Assembly: GCA_945949385.1 (NCBI GenBank)
Contig: CAMFEL010000073.1
Span: forward strand, 1-9,962
DNA: 9,962 bases
Direction of reading: 5' to 3'
Origin: an uncultured Clostridia bacterium
Lineage (GTDB): Bacteria; Bacillota; Clostridia; Oscillospirales; CAG-272
The position numbers and the translations under genes were made by a program. Positions 1-6,161 of this stretch are shown one piece after another. Numbering within the stretch: the stretch's first letter is position 1; each line of letters begins with the position of its first letter. Below the pieces are notes generated by a model. It was not told where the DNA came from and ran no database searches. It worked only from the letters and a program-made list of their open reading frames with translations.

Positions 1-40
1 AGATACATCGTCTCCCCTCTCTTTAGCCGGGCAGGGTGGC

Positions 41-76
41 TCGGAGGGACTGCTGTCCCGTCAGCAGTCCCTCCGA
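41..76. repeat. Perfect 15-bp inverted repeat, hairpin
   Basis: The left arm TCGGAGGGACTGCTG (41-55) is the exact reverse complement of the right arm CAGCAGTCCCTCCGA (62-76), with a six-base loop TCCCGT. The stem is GC-rich and stable. The right side is followed by AATCTTCT, which is pyrimidine-rich but not a clean T-tract, so it would be only a weak terminator for a rightward transcript entering from outside the window. It could instead be a dispersed palindromic (REP-like) element, but only one copy is present here. Confidence 0.7.
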
Positions 77-165
77 AATCTTCTAACTTCATTTCTGTCA
101 GCTAATAATCAAAGCTGAATTTGTATACTTATTTATTGATTTTGAATTTTTATGAATTTATCGAC

Positions 166-225
166 AAAATTCCCGAAAAATTGCAGGGCGAAAAACGGGC
201 AAAAACGGGCAAAAATCGCTCAAAA
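166..225. repeat. Phased A-tracts with a tandem decamer
   Basis: The decamer AAAAACGGGC occurs twice in tandem at 191-200 and 201-210. Degenerate continuations begin AAAAA at 211 and AAAA at 222. Further A-runs start at 166 and 176. Starts at 166, 176, 191, 201, 211 and 222 are spaced mostly by about one helical turn, a pattern known to bend DNA. No gene start lies next to it, so its role is unknown. Confidence 0.55.
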
Positions 226-331
226 TCAGCGTCGAATTTTGTCAGCGGAATTTCCGAAAAGCGGCGGTGCGGACTTATTTGACAAAACGGGGAGAAAAAT
301 CGGAAAAATTCATTTAGAATGAAAGATTAAA

Positions 332-368
332 ACAGGCAGACGGGCGACAAGTCGCAGCATCTGCCTGT
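332..368 (-). terminator. Hairpin terminator of the leftward operon
   Basis: ACAGGCAGA (332-340) pairs perfectly with TCTGCCTGT (360-368). An inner stem GCGA (344-347) pairs with TCGC (352-355) around a CAAG loop. Read on the minus strand, the hairpin is followed by TTTTAATCTTTC, a short U-rich tail. It begins 29 bases beyond the stop codon of the UPF0210 gene, the right place to end that operon. The plus strand also shows a T-run at 371-374, so it may work in both directions. Confidence 0.7.
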
Positions 369-373
369 GCTTT

Positions 374-396
374 TATATGTACCGCTATATGTACCG
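374..396. repeat. 11-bp direct repeat after the UPF0210 stop codon
   Basis: TATATGTACCG occurs at 374-384 and again at 386-396, separated by one base. It lies between the stop codon of the UPF0210 gene and its terminator hairpin. It is probably a local slippage duplication, and no function is suggested by its position. Confidence 0.5.
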
Positions 397-397
397 T

Positions 398-1756
398 TCA
401 GTTTTTCAAAGCCTGAAGCGGTGCGGGTATGCGCCCGCCGCGTGCAATAAACTTTGCCGGAGAAGCCGAGTCATTCAAAGGCATAACGGGGCCGCTTCCC
501 AATAGACCGCCGAATTCAAGCTCGTCTCCCACCTTTTTGCCGATAGCGGGAATCACGCGCACGGCGGTAGTCTTTGAGTTGACCATACCGATGGCAGCCT
601 CGTCCGCAATAACGGCGGATATTACCTCCGGAGCCGTGTCTCCGGGAATTACGATCATATCAAGTCCCACGGAGCAAACGCTTGTCATGGCCTCAAGCTT
701 TTCAATACCCAGCACGCCTTCCCGTGCTGCTCTTATCATACCTGCGTCCTCGGAAACCGGAATAAACGCGCCCGACAGACCGCCTACATTGGAGGAGGCC
801 ATAACGCCTCCCTTTTTAACGGCGTCGTTAAGCATTGCAAGGCAGGCGGTAGTACCGTGTATGCCGCACCTCTCAAGTCCCATTTCCTCAAGTATATGAG
901 CTACGGAGTCTCCCACTGCCGGAGTGGGTGCAAGAGAAAGATCAACTATACCGAAAGGCACTCCCAGCCGCTTTGAAGCCTCGGTACCCACAAGCTGTCC
1001 CATACGGGTTATTTTGAAAGCGGTTTTCTTTATAATCTCCGCGATCTCGTTCAGGTCGGCTTCGGGGCATTTTTCAACAGCCGCACGCACAACGCCGGGG
1101 CCGGAAACGCCTACATTTATTACGCAGTCCGGCTCGCCCGTGCCGTGAAAAGCACCTGCCATAAAAGGGTTATCCTCCGGGGCGTTACACAGCACCACAA
1201 GCTTTGCGGGAGCAATGCAGTTGCGGTCGGCGGTAAGCTTTGCCGCCTTTACTATCATCTCGCCCATAAGGGCGACGGCGTCCATATTTATGCCCGCCTT
1301 TGTAGTACCCACATTGACGGAAGCGCAGACCTGCTGTGTTTCGCTGAGCGCCTCGGGAATGGAGCGGATAAGCTCAAGATCTCCTGCGGAAAAGCCTTTA
1401 TGAACAAGGGCGGAATAGCCGCCGATAAAGTTTACTCCGATGGCTTTGCCCGCTTCGTCAAGTGTTTTTGCGTATTTTACGGGATCGCCGCCGCTTACTG
1501 CCGCAAGCATTGCAATGGGAGTCACCGCAACACGCTTATTTATAATGGGAATACCGTACAGAGATGAAATGCTCTCGCCGGTGGTGACGAGGCTGCCCGC
1601 AAGACGGCATATTTTATCGTAGACCTTGCGGCAGGATGCGTCAATATCCGTGTCACAGCAGTCAAGCAGAGATATGCCCATGGTTATGGTACGAATGTCC
1701 AGATTATCGTCCTGGATCATCCGTATTGTTTCCATTATATCGCCGATATTAAGCAC
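398..1756 (-). CDS. UPF0210 (DUF711, 'PFL family') protein
   Basis: A 452-residue protein of the UPF0210/DUF711 family, full length for the family. Recognisable features are a central segment rich in Gly and small residues (about 205-225), [14 protein letters not shown] (364-377), [12 protein letters not shown] (393-404) and the hallmark C-terminus [14 protein letters not shown] (439-452). No signal peptide or membrane span is seen, so it is probably cytoplasmic. The biochemical role of the family is not established. The start is GTG at 1754-1756, supported by GAGG at 1766-1769 nine bases upstream. The in-frame ATG seven codons later has no ribosome binding site. The GAGG overlaps the TGA stop of the ACT-domain gene, so translation of the two is probably coupled. 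Family assignment is firm, function is not. Confidence 0.93.
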   Translation of the reverse strand: MLNIGDIMETIRMIQDDNLDIRTITMGISLLDCCDTDIDASCRKVYDKICRLAGSLVTTGESISSLYGIPIINKRVAVTPIAMLAAVSGGDPVKYAKTLDEAGKAIGVNFIGGYSALVHKGFSAGDLELIRSIPEALSETQQVCASVNVGTTKAGINMDAVALMGEMIVKAAKLTADRNCIAPAKLVVLCNAPEDNPFMAGAFHGTGEPDCVINVGVSGPGVVRAAVEKCPEADLNEIAEIIKKTAFKITRMGQLVGTEASKRLGVPFGIVDLSLAPTPAVGDSVAHILEEMGLERCGIHGTTACLAMLNDAVKKGGVMASSNVGGLSGAFIPVSEDAGMIRAAREGVLGIEKLEAMTSVCSVGLDMIVIPGDTAPEVISAVIADEAAIGMVNSKTTAVRVIPAIGKKVGDELEFGGLLGSGPVMPLNDSASPAKFIARGGRIPAPLQALKN

Positions 1757-1767
1757 CTTACACTACC

Positions 1768-2037
1768 TCATATTCTGTGCATGGAATTGAAAATATCCTC
1801 ATGCATTATGTTGATTTTCATATTGATCTCGTCGCCCAAACGGTCAAGTTCGCCGCAAAGCTTTGAAAACTCACAGCCCTCGGCGGAAATGTCCACCAGC
1901 ATTATCATGACGAACATATCCTGCAAAACCGACTGGGTCACATCTATAATATTCGCTCTGTTGTCGCTGCATACCGACGCTACCCGTGCCAGTATACCGA
2001 AATTATCCTTGCCAATTACGGAAACTATTGCTTTCAT
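1768..2037 (-). CDS. Small ACT-domain protein (UPF0237)
   Basis: An 89-residue protein that is almost entirely one ACT domain. It opens with MKAIVSVIGKDNFGILARVA, whose GKDNFGI loop is typical of ACT domains that bind amino acids or other small ligands at a dimer interface. The later segment MFVMIMLVDI is a core strand. UPF0237 proteins are commonly encoded directly before UPF0210 proteins in Firmicutes, and that arrangement is seen here with an 11-base gap. This suggests an ACT sensor or regulatory subunit for the UPF0210 protein, but the ligand is unknown. A purine-rich stretch (AGAAAGGGA, minus strand) precedes the ATG. The gene lies 44 bases downstream of the acyltransferase-like gene in the same operon. 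Confidence 0.93.
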   Translation of the reverse strand: MKAIVSVIGKDNFGILARVASVCSDNRANIIDVTQSVLQDMFVMIMLVDISAEGCEFSKLCGELDRLGDEINMKINIMHEDIFNSMHRI

Positions 2038-2081
2038 CTTTCTTTTTCCCTTTCTGCATTTATGCTTTGTTCTCGCTGCGG

Positions 2082-3014
2082 TTACTCTCTTTCGGTCATC
2101 ACCCTGCTGCCGTCGAAGATCAAAATCCCCGTACCGACGCCGGCTGTGCCGCCGCCTGCCAGATGGTCGGCGTAACGGCGCTGCATATCGGTATCCCTCG
2201 GCAGAGAGGAAGCGTCACCGTCCCACGATTTATTGAAAAGCCGCCAGCAATCTTCAAAACCGCGGTCGGCTCCGCTGTAAACTATATCAAAATCATGCTT
2301 GAAACGCAGGATATTTGATGCGGGTGAAAGTATATCTTCAAGCCCCTCGTACAGAAGCCATGAGTAGCACTCGGCAACAAGGCAGCCGTTATAAAGATAC
2401 TCCGGATAATACTTTCCGAAGAAATCAAAAGCAAGCCTGTATGACTCCGAAACTTCCTCATGTCTGAGAGGTCCCAGGGACGGGATATGCATTCCCACAA
2501 CGGGCGTTTCCTGTTTCACAAGGCATACGCCGTGCTTCGTGTAAGGCTCACCGGTTGCATAGTGACGGCAGAATTCATACTGAAGTCTGCCGCAGGCAAA
2601 ACGGGTAAGCTTGAAAAAGCCCGGGAACCAGAAGCAGACAAAGCTGCCCCAGACACCGTACATTTTATAACATTCAACCGCTTTTGCGCGCAGGTCGATA
2701 ACGGAATCGAGCCAAACCTTTTGGGGCAGACCCTTTTCCTCGTACCGCTCTTTCAGCCGACGGGTCCAGCAGCAGTAGATAAGCAGCTCTCCCGCGTATC
2801 TGTGAACGCCTGCAGACTCCGCCGCGTCTCCGCAGCGCTTATGGGCGCCGGCGTAATCTATATCGGTGCTGTCCTCGTAAAGGGCGATACACTCGTCAAA
2901 AACCTTTTTCGCTTCCCCGTTTTCACATATTTTGTCAAAGTCGCAAAGCAGGGATTTTGCCGCTTCATCGGGGTAGGAACACTCGGCAAAAAATTTTTCA
3001 AGATACTGTCTCAT
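2082..3014 (-). CDS. GNAT-like acyltransferase-domain protein (NAT_N/GNAT_C type)
   Basis: A 310-residue protein that I match from memory to the two-domain 'acyltransferase domain-containing' family of Clostridia (an N-terminal NAT_N domain followed by a GNAT-like C-terminal domain). Residues 1-130 look helical and carry no motif I know. Recognisable parts are GRLQYEF (142-148), MHIPSLGPL (175-183), the CYSWLL segment (216-221), SNILRF (233-238) and the end segment LPRDTDMQRRYADHL (271-285), followed by a Gly-rich strand ending in TGILIFDG. The expected role is transfer of an acyl group from acyl-CoA, but the acceptor is unknown and the family is poorly characterised. The ATG at 3012-3014 has only a weak ribosome binding site (GGTGA on the minus strand). 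It is the first gene of the operon behind the promoter at 3050-3078. No membrane spans are evident. Confidence 0.8.
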   Translation of the reverse strand: MRQYLEKFFAECSYPDEAAKSLLCDFDKICENGEAKKVFDECIALYEDSTDIDYAGAHKRCGDAAESAGVHRYAGELLIYCCWTRRLKERYEEKGLPQKVWLDSVIDLRAKAVECYKMYGVWGSFVCFWFPGFFKLTRFACGRLQYEFCRHYATGEPYTKHGVCLVKQETPVVGMHIPSLGPLRHEEVSESYRLAFDFFGKYYPEYLYNGCLVAECYSWLLYEGLEDILSPASNILRFKHDFDIVYSGADRGFEDCWRLFNKSWDGDASSLPRDTDMQRRYADHLAGGGTAGVGTGILIFDGSRVMTERE

Positions 3015-3049
3015 AAGTCACCGTCCGGGCTGAAATAACATTTTGTTCT

Positions 3050-3078
3050 ATTATAAAGTACACAGCGTAAAAAATCAA
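3050..3078 (-). promoter_or_regulatory. Sigma-A-type promoter of the acyltransferase/ACT/UPF0210 operon
   Basis: On the minus strand, TTGATT (3073-3078) and a consensus TATAAT (3050-3055) are separated by exactly 17 bases. Transcription would start near 3043, about 30 bases before the first ATG. No other good promoter lies between the three minus-strand genes. Confidence 0.75.
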
Positions 3079-3168
3079 TAGCGGCAGGGGAATTTTTGCC
3101 TTTTTATATTCCCGAAATAACAGTCGGAGAAAACTCCGCGCGAAGCAAAGGCAACAGCGGCGGTGCAC

Positions 3169-3197
3169 TTGCATTCGGTATTATCAGGGTGTATAAT
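3169..3197 (+). promoter_or_regulatory. Sigma-A-type promoter of the two-component operon
   Basis: TTGCAT (3169-3174) and consensus TATAAT (3192-3197) are 17 bases apart. Transcription would start near 3204, giving a leader of only about 20 bases with the AAGGAG ribosome binding site at 3213-3218. This also argues against translation starting at the ATG at 3198, since transcription would begin downstream of it. The promoter diverges from the minus-strand promoter, with about 90 bases between the two -35 elements. Confidence 0.7.
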
Positions 3198-3224
3198 ATG
3201 TTTATAAATTTCAAGGAGATTATT

Positions 3225-3896
3225 ATGTTCAATATACTTGTGGTGGAGGACGACGCGGAGCTTAACCGTCTGTTCTGCACCGTACTCAGAAAAAACGGCT
3301 ACAATCCTCTGGGCGCCGCCGACGGAGAAGCGGCGCTGGAGATTATGGCAGGCGAATATGTGGATCTTATTATTTCCGATATTATGATGCCGCGGCTTGA
3401 CGGCTTTCAGCTTACACAGGCAATAAGGCAGACCGACAGGACAGTACCCGTTCTGCTTATAACCGCTAAAGACTCTTTCGGCGACAAGCAGAAAGGCTTT
3501 TTGTCGGGGGCGGACGATTATATGGTAAAGCCCGTGGATGTAGAGGAAATGCTGCTGCGCGTGGGGGCGCTGCTTCGCCGCGCTAAATTTATAAGCGAGC
3601 ACAGGCAGACGGTAGGATCTACTGTTCTGGACTACGACAGTCTGACGGTAAAGCAGGGGGAGACGGAAACCGTTCTTCCGCAGAAAGAATTTTATCTGCT
3701 TTACAAGCTTCTGTCCGCTCCGGGTCATATTTTCACCCGTCAGCAGCTTATGGATGAAATATGGGGAATGGAGACGGAAACGGAAGCGCGCACCGTGGAT
3801 GTACATATAAACCGTCTGCGGGAGCGCTTTAAGGACAACGGTGACTTTTCAATAGTAACAGTTCGGGGTCTGGGCTACAAGGCAGTAAAAAACTGA
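3225..3896 (+). CDS. OmpR/PhoB-family response regulator
   Basis: A 223-residue DNA-binding response regulator. The receiver domain (about 1-118) has the acidic pair Asp9/Asp10, the phospho-acceptor Asp52 in SDIMMP, Thr80 in LITAKDS and Lys102 in MVKPVD, so all key residues are present. A winged-helix output domain follows (about 127-220), with recognition helix VDVHINRLRERF and the closing VRGLGYKA wing. The start is set at ATG 3225 because AAGGAG (3213-3218) lies six bases upstream and the -10 box lies at 3192-3197. The open frame extends upstream to 3096, but that extension is not family-like. The kinase gene follows after 25 bases, forming an operon. Regulated targets cannot be read from the sequence. 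Confidence 0.95.
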   Translation: MFNILVVEDDAELNRLFCTVLRKNGYNPLGAADGEAALEIMAGEYVDLIISDIMMPRLDGFQLTQAIRQTDRTVPVLLITAKDSFGDKQKGFLSGADDYMVKPVDVEEMLLRVGALLRRAKFISEHRQTVGSTVLDYDSLTVKQGETETVLPQKEFYLLYKLLSAPGHIFTRQQLMDEIWGMETETEARTVDVHINRLRERFKDNGDFSIVTVRGLGYKAVKN

Positions 3897-3921
3897 ATGC
3901 CATACTAAGAAAGGTATATAA

Positions 3922-4947
3922 ATGAAAAAACACAGCTTTAAGCTTGAATTTTATTTTTCACTTGTTATATTCGGGATTATGACCGCGTCTGTGGCGATCA
4001 TTGCTCCCCTGTTTATACTGGCACGAAGCCGCGGCTTTTTCAACGGAATAGATCTGTTTATTTCCGCTTCTATTTTCTACGGCTTCAGCATTATTGCGGG
4101 AGTGCTGATTTCCGCCATTGTGGGCAAAAGGAGTCTGGAGCCTATCAAAAAGCTGAGTGCGGCGGCAAAAAAGGTGGCCGAGGGCGATTTTTCGGTGCGG
4201 CTTGAGGAAAAGTCAAGAGTTGACGAGCTTAGCAGAATGGCGCGGGACTTTAATCTGATGGTGCAGGAGCTGGGTAACACTGCTACATTCCGCGAGGACT
4301 TTATTGACAATCTGTCTCACGAATTCAAAACTCCTCTTGCCTCTGTCGAAGGATATGCCGTGCTGCTGCGGGACTCGACTCTCAGCGACGCGGAGCGTTA
4401 CGACTATGCCGACAGAATATGGTGTTCTGCCCGCAGACTGTCAAAGCTGTCCGGTAACATTCTGAAAATCTCACAGCTTGAGGGTATGGAAATAGTGCCG
4501 GACAAAAAGAAATTCCGCCTTGACGAGCAGCTTCGGGAGGCAGTTTTACTGCTGGAGCCCGAATGGAGCCGCAAGGAGCTTGATTTAGATGTGGAGCTTT
4601 CGGAAACGGTATATTACGGAAACCGCGACCTGCTTATGCATGTATGGATGAACATTTTGTCAAACGCGGTGAAGTTTACTCCCGACGGCGGCAGTATCGG
4701 CGTGTCGCTTGAAACTGTCGACGGCTGTGCGGTGTGCGAAATATGCGACAGCGGTATCGGTATGGAGGAGGCACAGTTGCGTCATGTATTTGATAAATTC
4801 TATCAGGCGGACACATCGCGCAAGGGCGAAGGCAACGGTCTGGGGCTGACGCTTGCCGCAAGGGTGGTAAAGCTGTGCGGCGGAACGATTACGGCACAGT
4901 CGGAGCCCGGCAAGGGTACATCCTTTACCGTAACTCTGCCGCTGTAA
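3922..4947 (+). CDS. HAMP sensor histidine kinase with very short extracellular loop
   Basis: A 341-residue membrane histidine kinase, partner of the regulator just upstream. Two membrane helices (about 12-33 and 44-66) are separated by only about ten residues (ARSRGFFNGI), so no extracellular sensing domain exists. A HAMP linker follows (about 67-120, with LEPIKKLS and VAEGDF). The dimerisation domain has the phospho-acceptor His133 in NLSHEFKTPLA. The ATPase domain carries an N box (NILSNAVKFTPDGG, 244-257), a G1 box (DSGIGM, 276-281), an F box (FDKFYQAD) and a G2 box (GNGLGL, 304-309), so catalysis should be intact. AAAGG precedes the ATG. The signal is probably sensed in or at the membrane. 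No ABC transporter of the Bce type is adjacent. Terminator evidence after the stop codon is poor. Confidence 0.95.
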   Translation: MKKHSFKLEFYFSLVIFGIMTASVAIIAPLFILARSRGFFNGIDLFISASIFYGFSIIAGVLISAIVGKRSLEPIKKLSAAAKKVAEGDFSVRLEEKSRVDELSRMARDFNLMVQELGNTATFREDFIDNLSHEFKTPLASVEGYAVLLRDSTLSDAERYDYADRIWCSARRLSKLSGNILKISQLEGMEIVPDKKKFRLDEQLREAVLLLEPEWSRKELDLDVELSETVYYGNRDLLMHVWMNILSNAVKFTPDGGSIGVSLETVDGCAVCEICDSGIGMEEAQLRHVFDKFYQADTSRKGEGNGLGLTLAARVVKLCGGTITAQSEPGKGTSFTVTLPL

Positions 4948-5026
4948 AGGCGCGGGCGGCTTTGCACGTTATATTTTTGAGTGGTTTTATATTACAGGTG
5001 TCGAACTTCAGTAATTGCAAAAAATA

Positions 5027-5056
5027 TTGACATATAACGGGACGTTGTGTTATAAT
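5027..5056 (+). promoter_or_regulatory. Near-perfect extended -10 promoter of fakB with internal dyad
   Basis: TTGACA (5027-5032) and TATAAT (5051-5056) both match the consensus exactly, with an 18-base spacer and an extended -10 TGT at 5048-5050. The interrupted dyad TATAAC (5033-5038) / GTTATA (5049-5054), centred on ACGT (5042-5045), fills the spacer. A repressor bound there would block RNA polymerase. The promoter gives a leader of roughly 100 bases before the fakB ATG. Confidence 0.85.
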
Positions 5057-5061
5057 ATGGG

Positions 5062-5090
5062 AGTATATGGGCATATGCTGCCCGCATACT
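5062..5090 (+). promoter_or_regulatory. Hairpin at the 5' end of the fakB leader RNA
   Basis: AGTAT (5062-5066) pairs with ATACT (5086-5090), and GGGC (5069-5072) pairs with GCCC (5080-5083), with a two-base internal mismatch between the two helices. It lies at or next to the expected transcription start. A second small stem, TCCGC (5109-5113) with GCGGA (5127-5131), follows. There is no T-tract, so this is not a terminator. It may stabilise the mRNA or take part in control. I do not recognise a known riboswitch. Confidence 0.4.
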
Positions 5091-5166
5091 TTACAGTAAG
5101 GACAAATCTCCGCCGGATATATTTTAGCGGAAATAATTAAAAAAGCCGGAAAGGATTGGCTTAAAA

Positions 5167-6033
5167 ATGGCTGATAATTTCGTAATTGTTACTGACTCTG
5201 CATGTGATCTGAGTCCCGAATTCGCAGAAAAAATCGGCGTACGCGTTATTCCTCTGACACTTACCGTGGAGGGCTGCGATCCCATTCTTGACACCAAGGC
5301 TGACAAGAAGGCTCTTTATGCCGATCTGAGAGCTAAAAAGTCCGCAACAACCTCCGCCATTAACTATGAGGACGCCCTTGCAGTCATAGGCAAAGAGGTT
5401 AAGGAAGGAAACGATGTTCTTTATATCGGTTTCTCCTCCGGACTCAGCAGTACGGCAAGCACCGGTATCCTTGTGTGCAATGAGCTTTCCGAGCAGTACC
5501 CCGAAAGAAAAGTGTTCGGCGTTGACTCTCTGTGCGCTTCCCGAGGTGAGGGCCTTCTGGTATATCTTGCAACTCTTCAGCGCGACAAGGGCGAGCCTAT
5601 TGAGAAAGTCCGCGACTATGTGGAGGATACAAAGCTTCACCTTTGCCATTGGTTCACCGTGGACGACCTGTTCTTCCTGAAGAGAGGCGGACGCGTTTCT
5701 GCCGCAACCGCAGTAGTGGGCTCCATGCTTTCCATAAAGCCCGTTATGCATGTTGACAATGAGGGACATCTTATAAATGTCGGCAAGGCGAGGGGCAGAA
5801 AGGCTTCTATTGAGGCTCTTGTTAAAAAGATGGAGGAGACCGCCATCGACCCCGCCTCCCAGACTGTGTTTATCTGTCACGGCGACTGCATCGAGGACGC
5901 CGAGTACGCCGCAAATCTTATTAAAGAAAAAATGGGCGTAAAAGAAATAATGATCGATTACACCGGCGCCGTTATCGGCTCTCACTCCGGTCCCGGTACT
6001 CTTGCAATTTTCTTCCTCGGAACGCATCGCTGA
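5167..6033 (+). CDS. fakB: DegV-family fatty-acid-binding protein (FakB-like)
   Basis: A 288-residue DegV protein, the usual length. In Firmicutes these proteins (FakB) hold a free fatty acid and present it to the kinase FakA, then carry the acyl-phosphate to PlsX/PlsY for phospholipid synthesis. Seen here are the N-terminal TDSACDL (9-15), TTSA (61-64), the glycine/serine loop GFSSGLSSTASTG (88-100), LKRGGRVSAATAVVG (171-185), LSIKP (188-192) and the C-terminal SHSGPGTLAIFFLG (272-285), all family hallmarks. AAAGGA (5150-5155) lies 11 bases before the ATG. The kinase gene follows 128 bases downstream, which supports the FakB role. Chain-length preference cannot be read from the sequence. Bacteria often encode several FakB copies, and this may be only one of them. 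Confidence 0.93.
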   Translation: MADNFVIVTDSACDLSPEFAEKIGVRVIPLTLTVEGCDPILDTKADKKALYADLRAKKSATTSAINYEDALAVIGKEVKEGNDVLYIGFSSGLSSTASTGILVCNELSEQYPERKVFGVDSLCASRGEGLLVYLATLQRDKGEPIEKVRDYVEDTKLHLCHWFTVDDLFFLKRGGRVSAATAVVGSMLSIKPVMHVDNEGHLINVGKARGRKASIEALVKKMEETAIDPASQTVFICHGDCIEDAEYAANLIKEKMGVKEIMIDYTGAVIGSHSGPGTLAIFFLGTHR

Positions 6034-6036
6034 CGC

Positions 6037-6060
6037 GTGCGGCTTTCCGCGCTTGTTTTT
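6037..6060 (+). terminator. Intrinsic terminator between fakB and fakA
   Basis: GTGCGG (6037-6042) pairs with CCGCGC (6047-6052), with one G-U pair, around a CTTT loop. TTGTTTTT follows at 6053-6060. The stem begins three bases after the fakB stop codon. The form is that of a compact rho-independent terminator, although the stem is only six pairs, so read-through into fakA is likely to be partial rather than absent. Confidence 0.6.
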
Positions 6061-6080
6061 CGCGCCGCGGAGGGCATAAT
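6053..6080 (+). promoter_or_regulatory. Possible weak promoter for fakA
   Basis: TTGTTT (6053-6058) and CATAAT (6075-6080) are 16 bases apart. The -10 matches five of six consensus bases and the -35 only three. It is listed because the terminator directly before it implies that fakA may need its own start. Evidence is weak. Confidence 0.25.
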
Positions 6081-6139
6081 ACTTATGATTAGGCTTTAGC
6101 AAGCTTCGCCTTGGGTTTCCCACAGCGGAGACGATTATG

Positions 6140-6157
6140 TATGCAAAGAAAGGCATA
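6140..6157 (+). promoter_or_regulatory. fakA: Ribosome binding site of fakA in a small hairpin loop
   Basis: TATGC (6140-6144) pairs with GCATA (6153-6157), leaving AAAGAAAG in the loop. The likely ribosome binding site AAAGG (6149-6153) thus lies at the loop and right arm, eight bases before the ATG at 6162. The stem is short and A/U-rich, so it may matter little. Confidence 0.3.
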
Positions 6158-6161
6158 AGCA

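Larger units (their letters stand above)
1..397. other. Gene-free intergenic region
   Basis: No credible gene is seen here. Frame 1 is open from the left edge to a TAA at 103-105, but much of that frame is the inverted repeat at 41-76 and it resembles no protein I know. The region is A/T-rich around 110-180 and holds three structures listed separately: a perfect inverted repeat at 41-76, phased A-tracts at 166-225, and the leftward terminator at 332-368. It lies downstream of the minus-strand operon, so no promoter for the genes in this window is expected here. A TTGACA at 279-284 has no acceptable -10 partner. Confidence 0.75.

Noticed and set aside
1..105. Open frame entering from the left edge and ending at TAA 103-105, a possible gene end
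   Set aside because: Much of it is the inverted repeat at 41-76, and its translation resembles no family. The T/C-rich start also looks non-coding.
279..320. TTGACA at 279-284 with TAGAAT at 315-320 as a plus-strand promoter
   Set aside because: The spacer is 30 bases, and no plus-strand gene follows before the minus-strand operon.
3096..3224. In-frame upstream extension of the response regulator
   Set aside because: The family begins at MFNILVVEDD. The extension contains the promoter, and AAGGAG marks the ATG at 3225.
4948..5020. Terminator for the two-component operon
   Set aside because: Only AAAG/CTTT-type pairing was found and no stable stem stands before the T-run near 4973-4978, so no feature is called.
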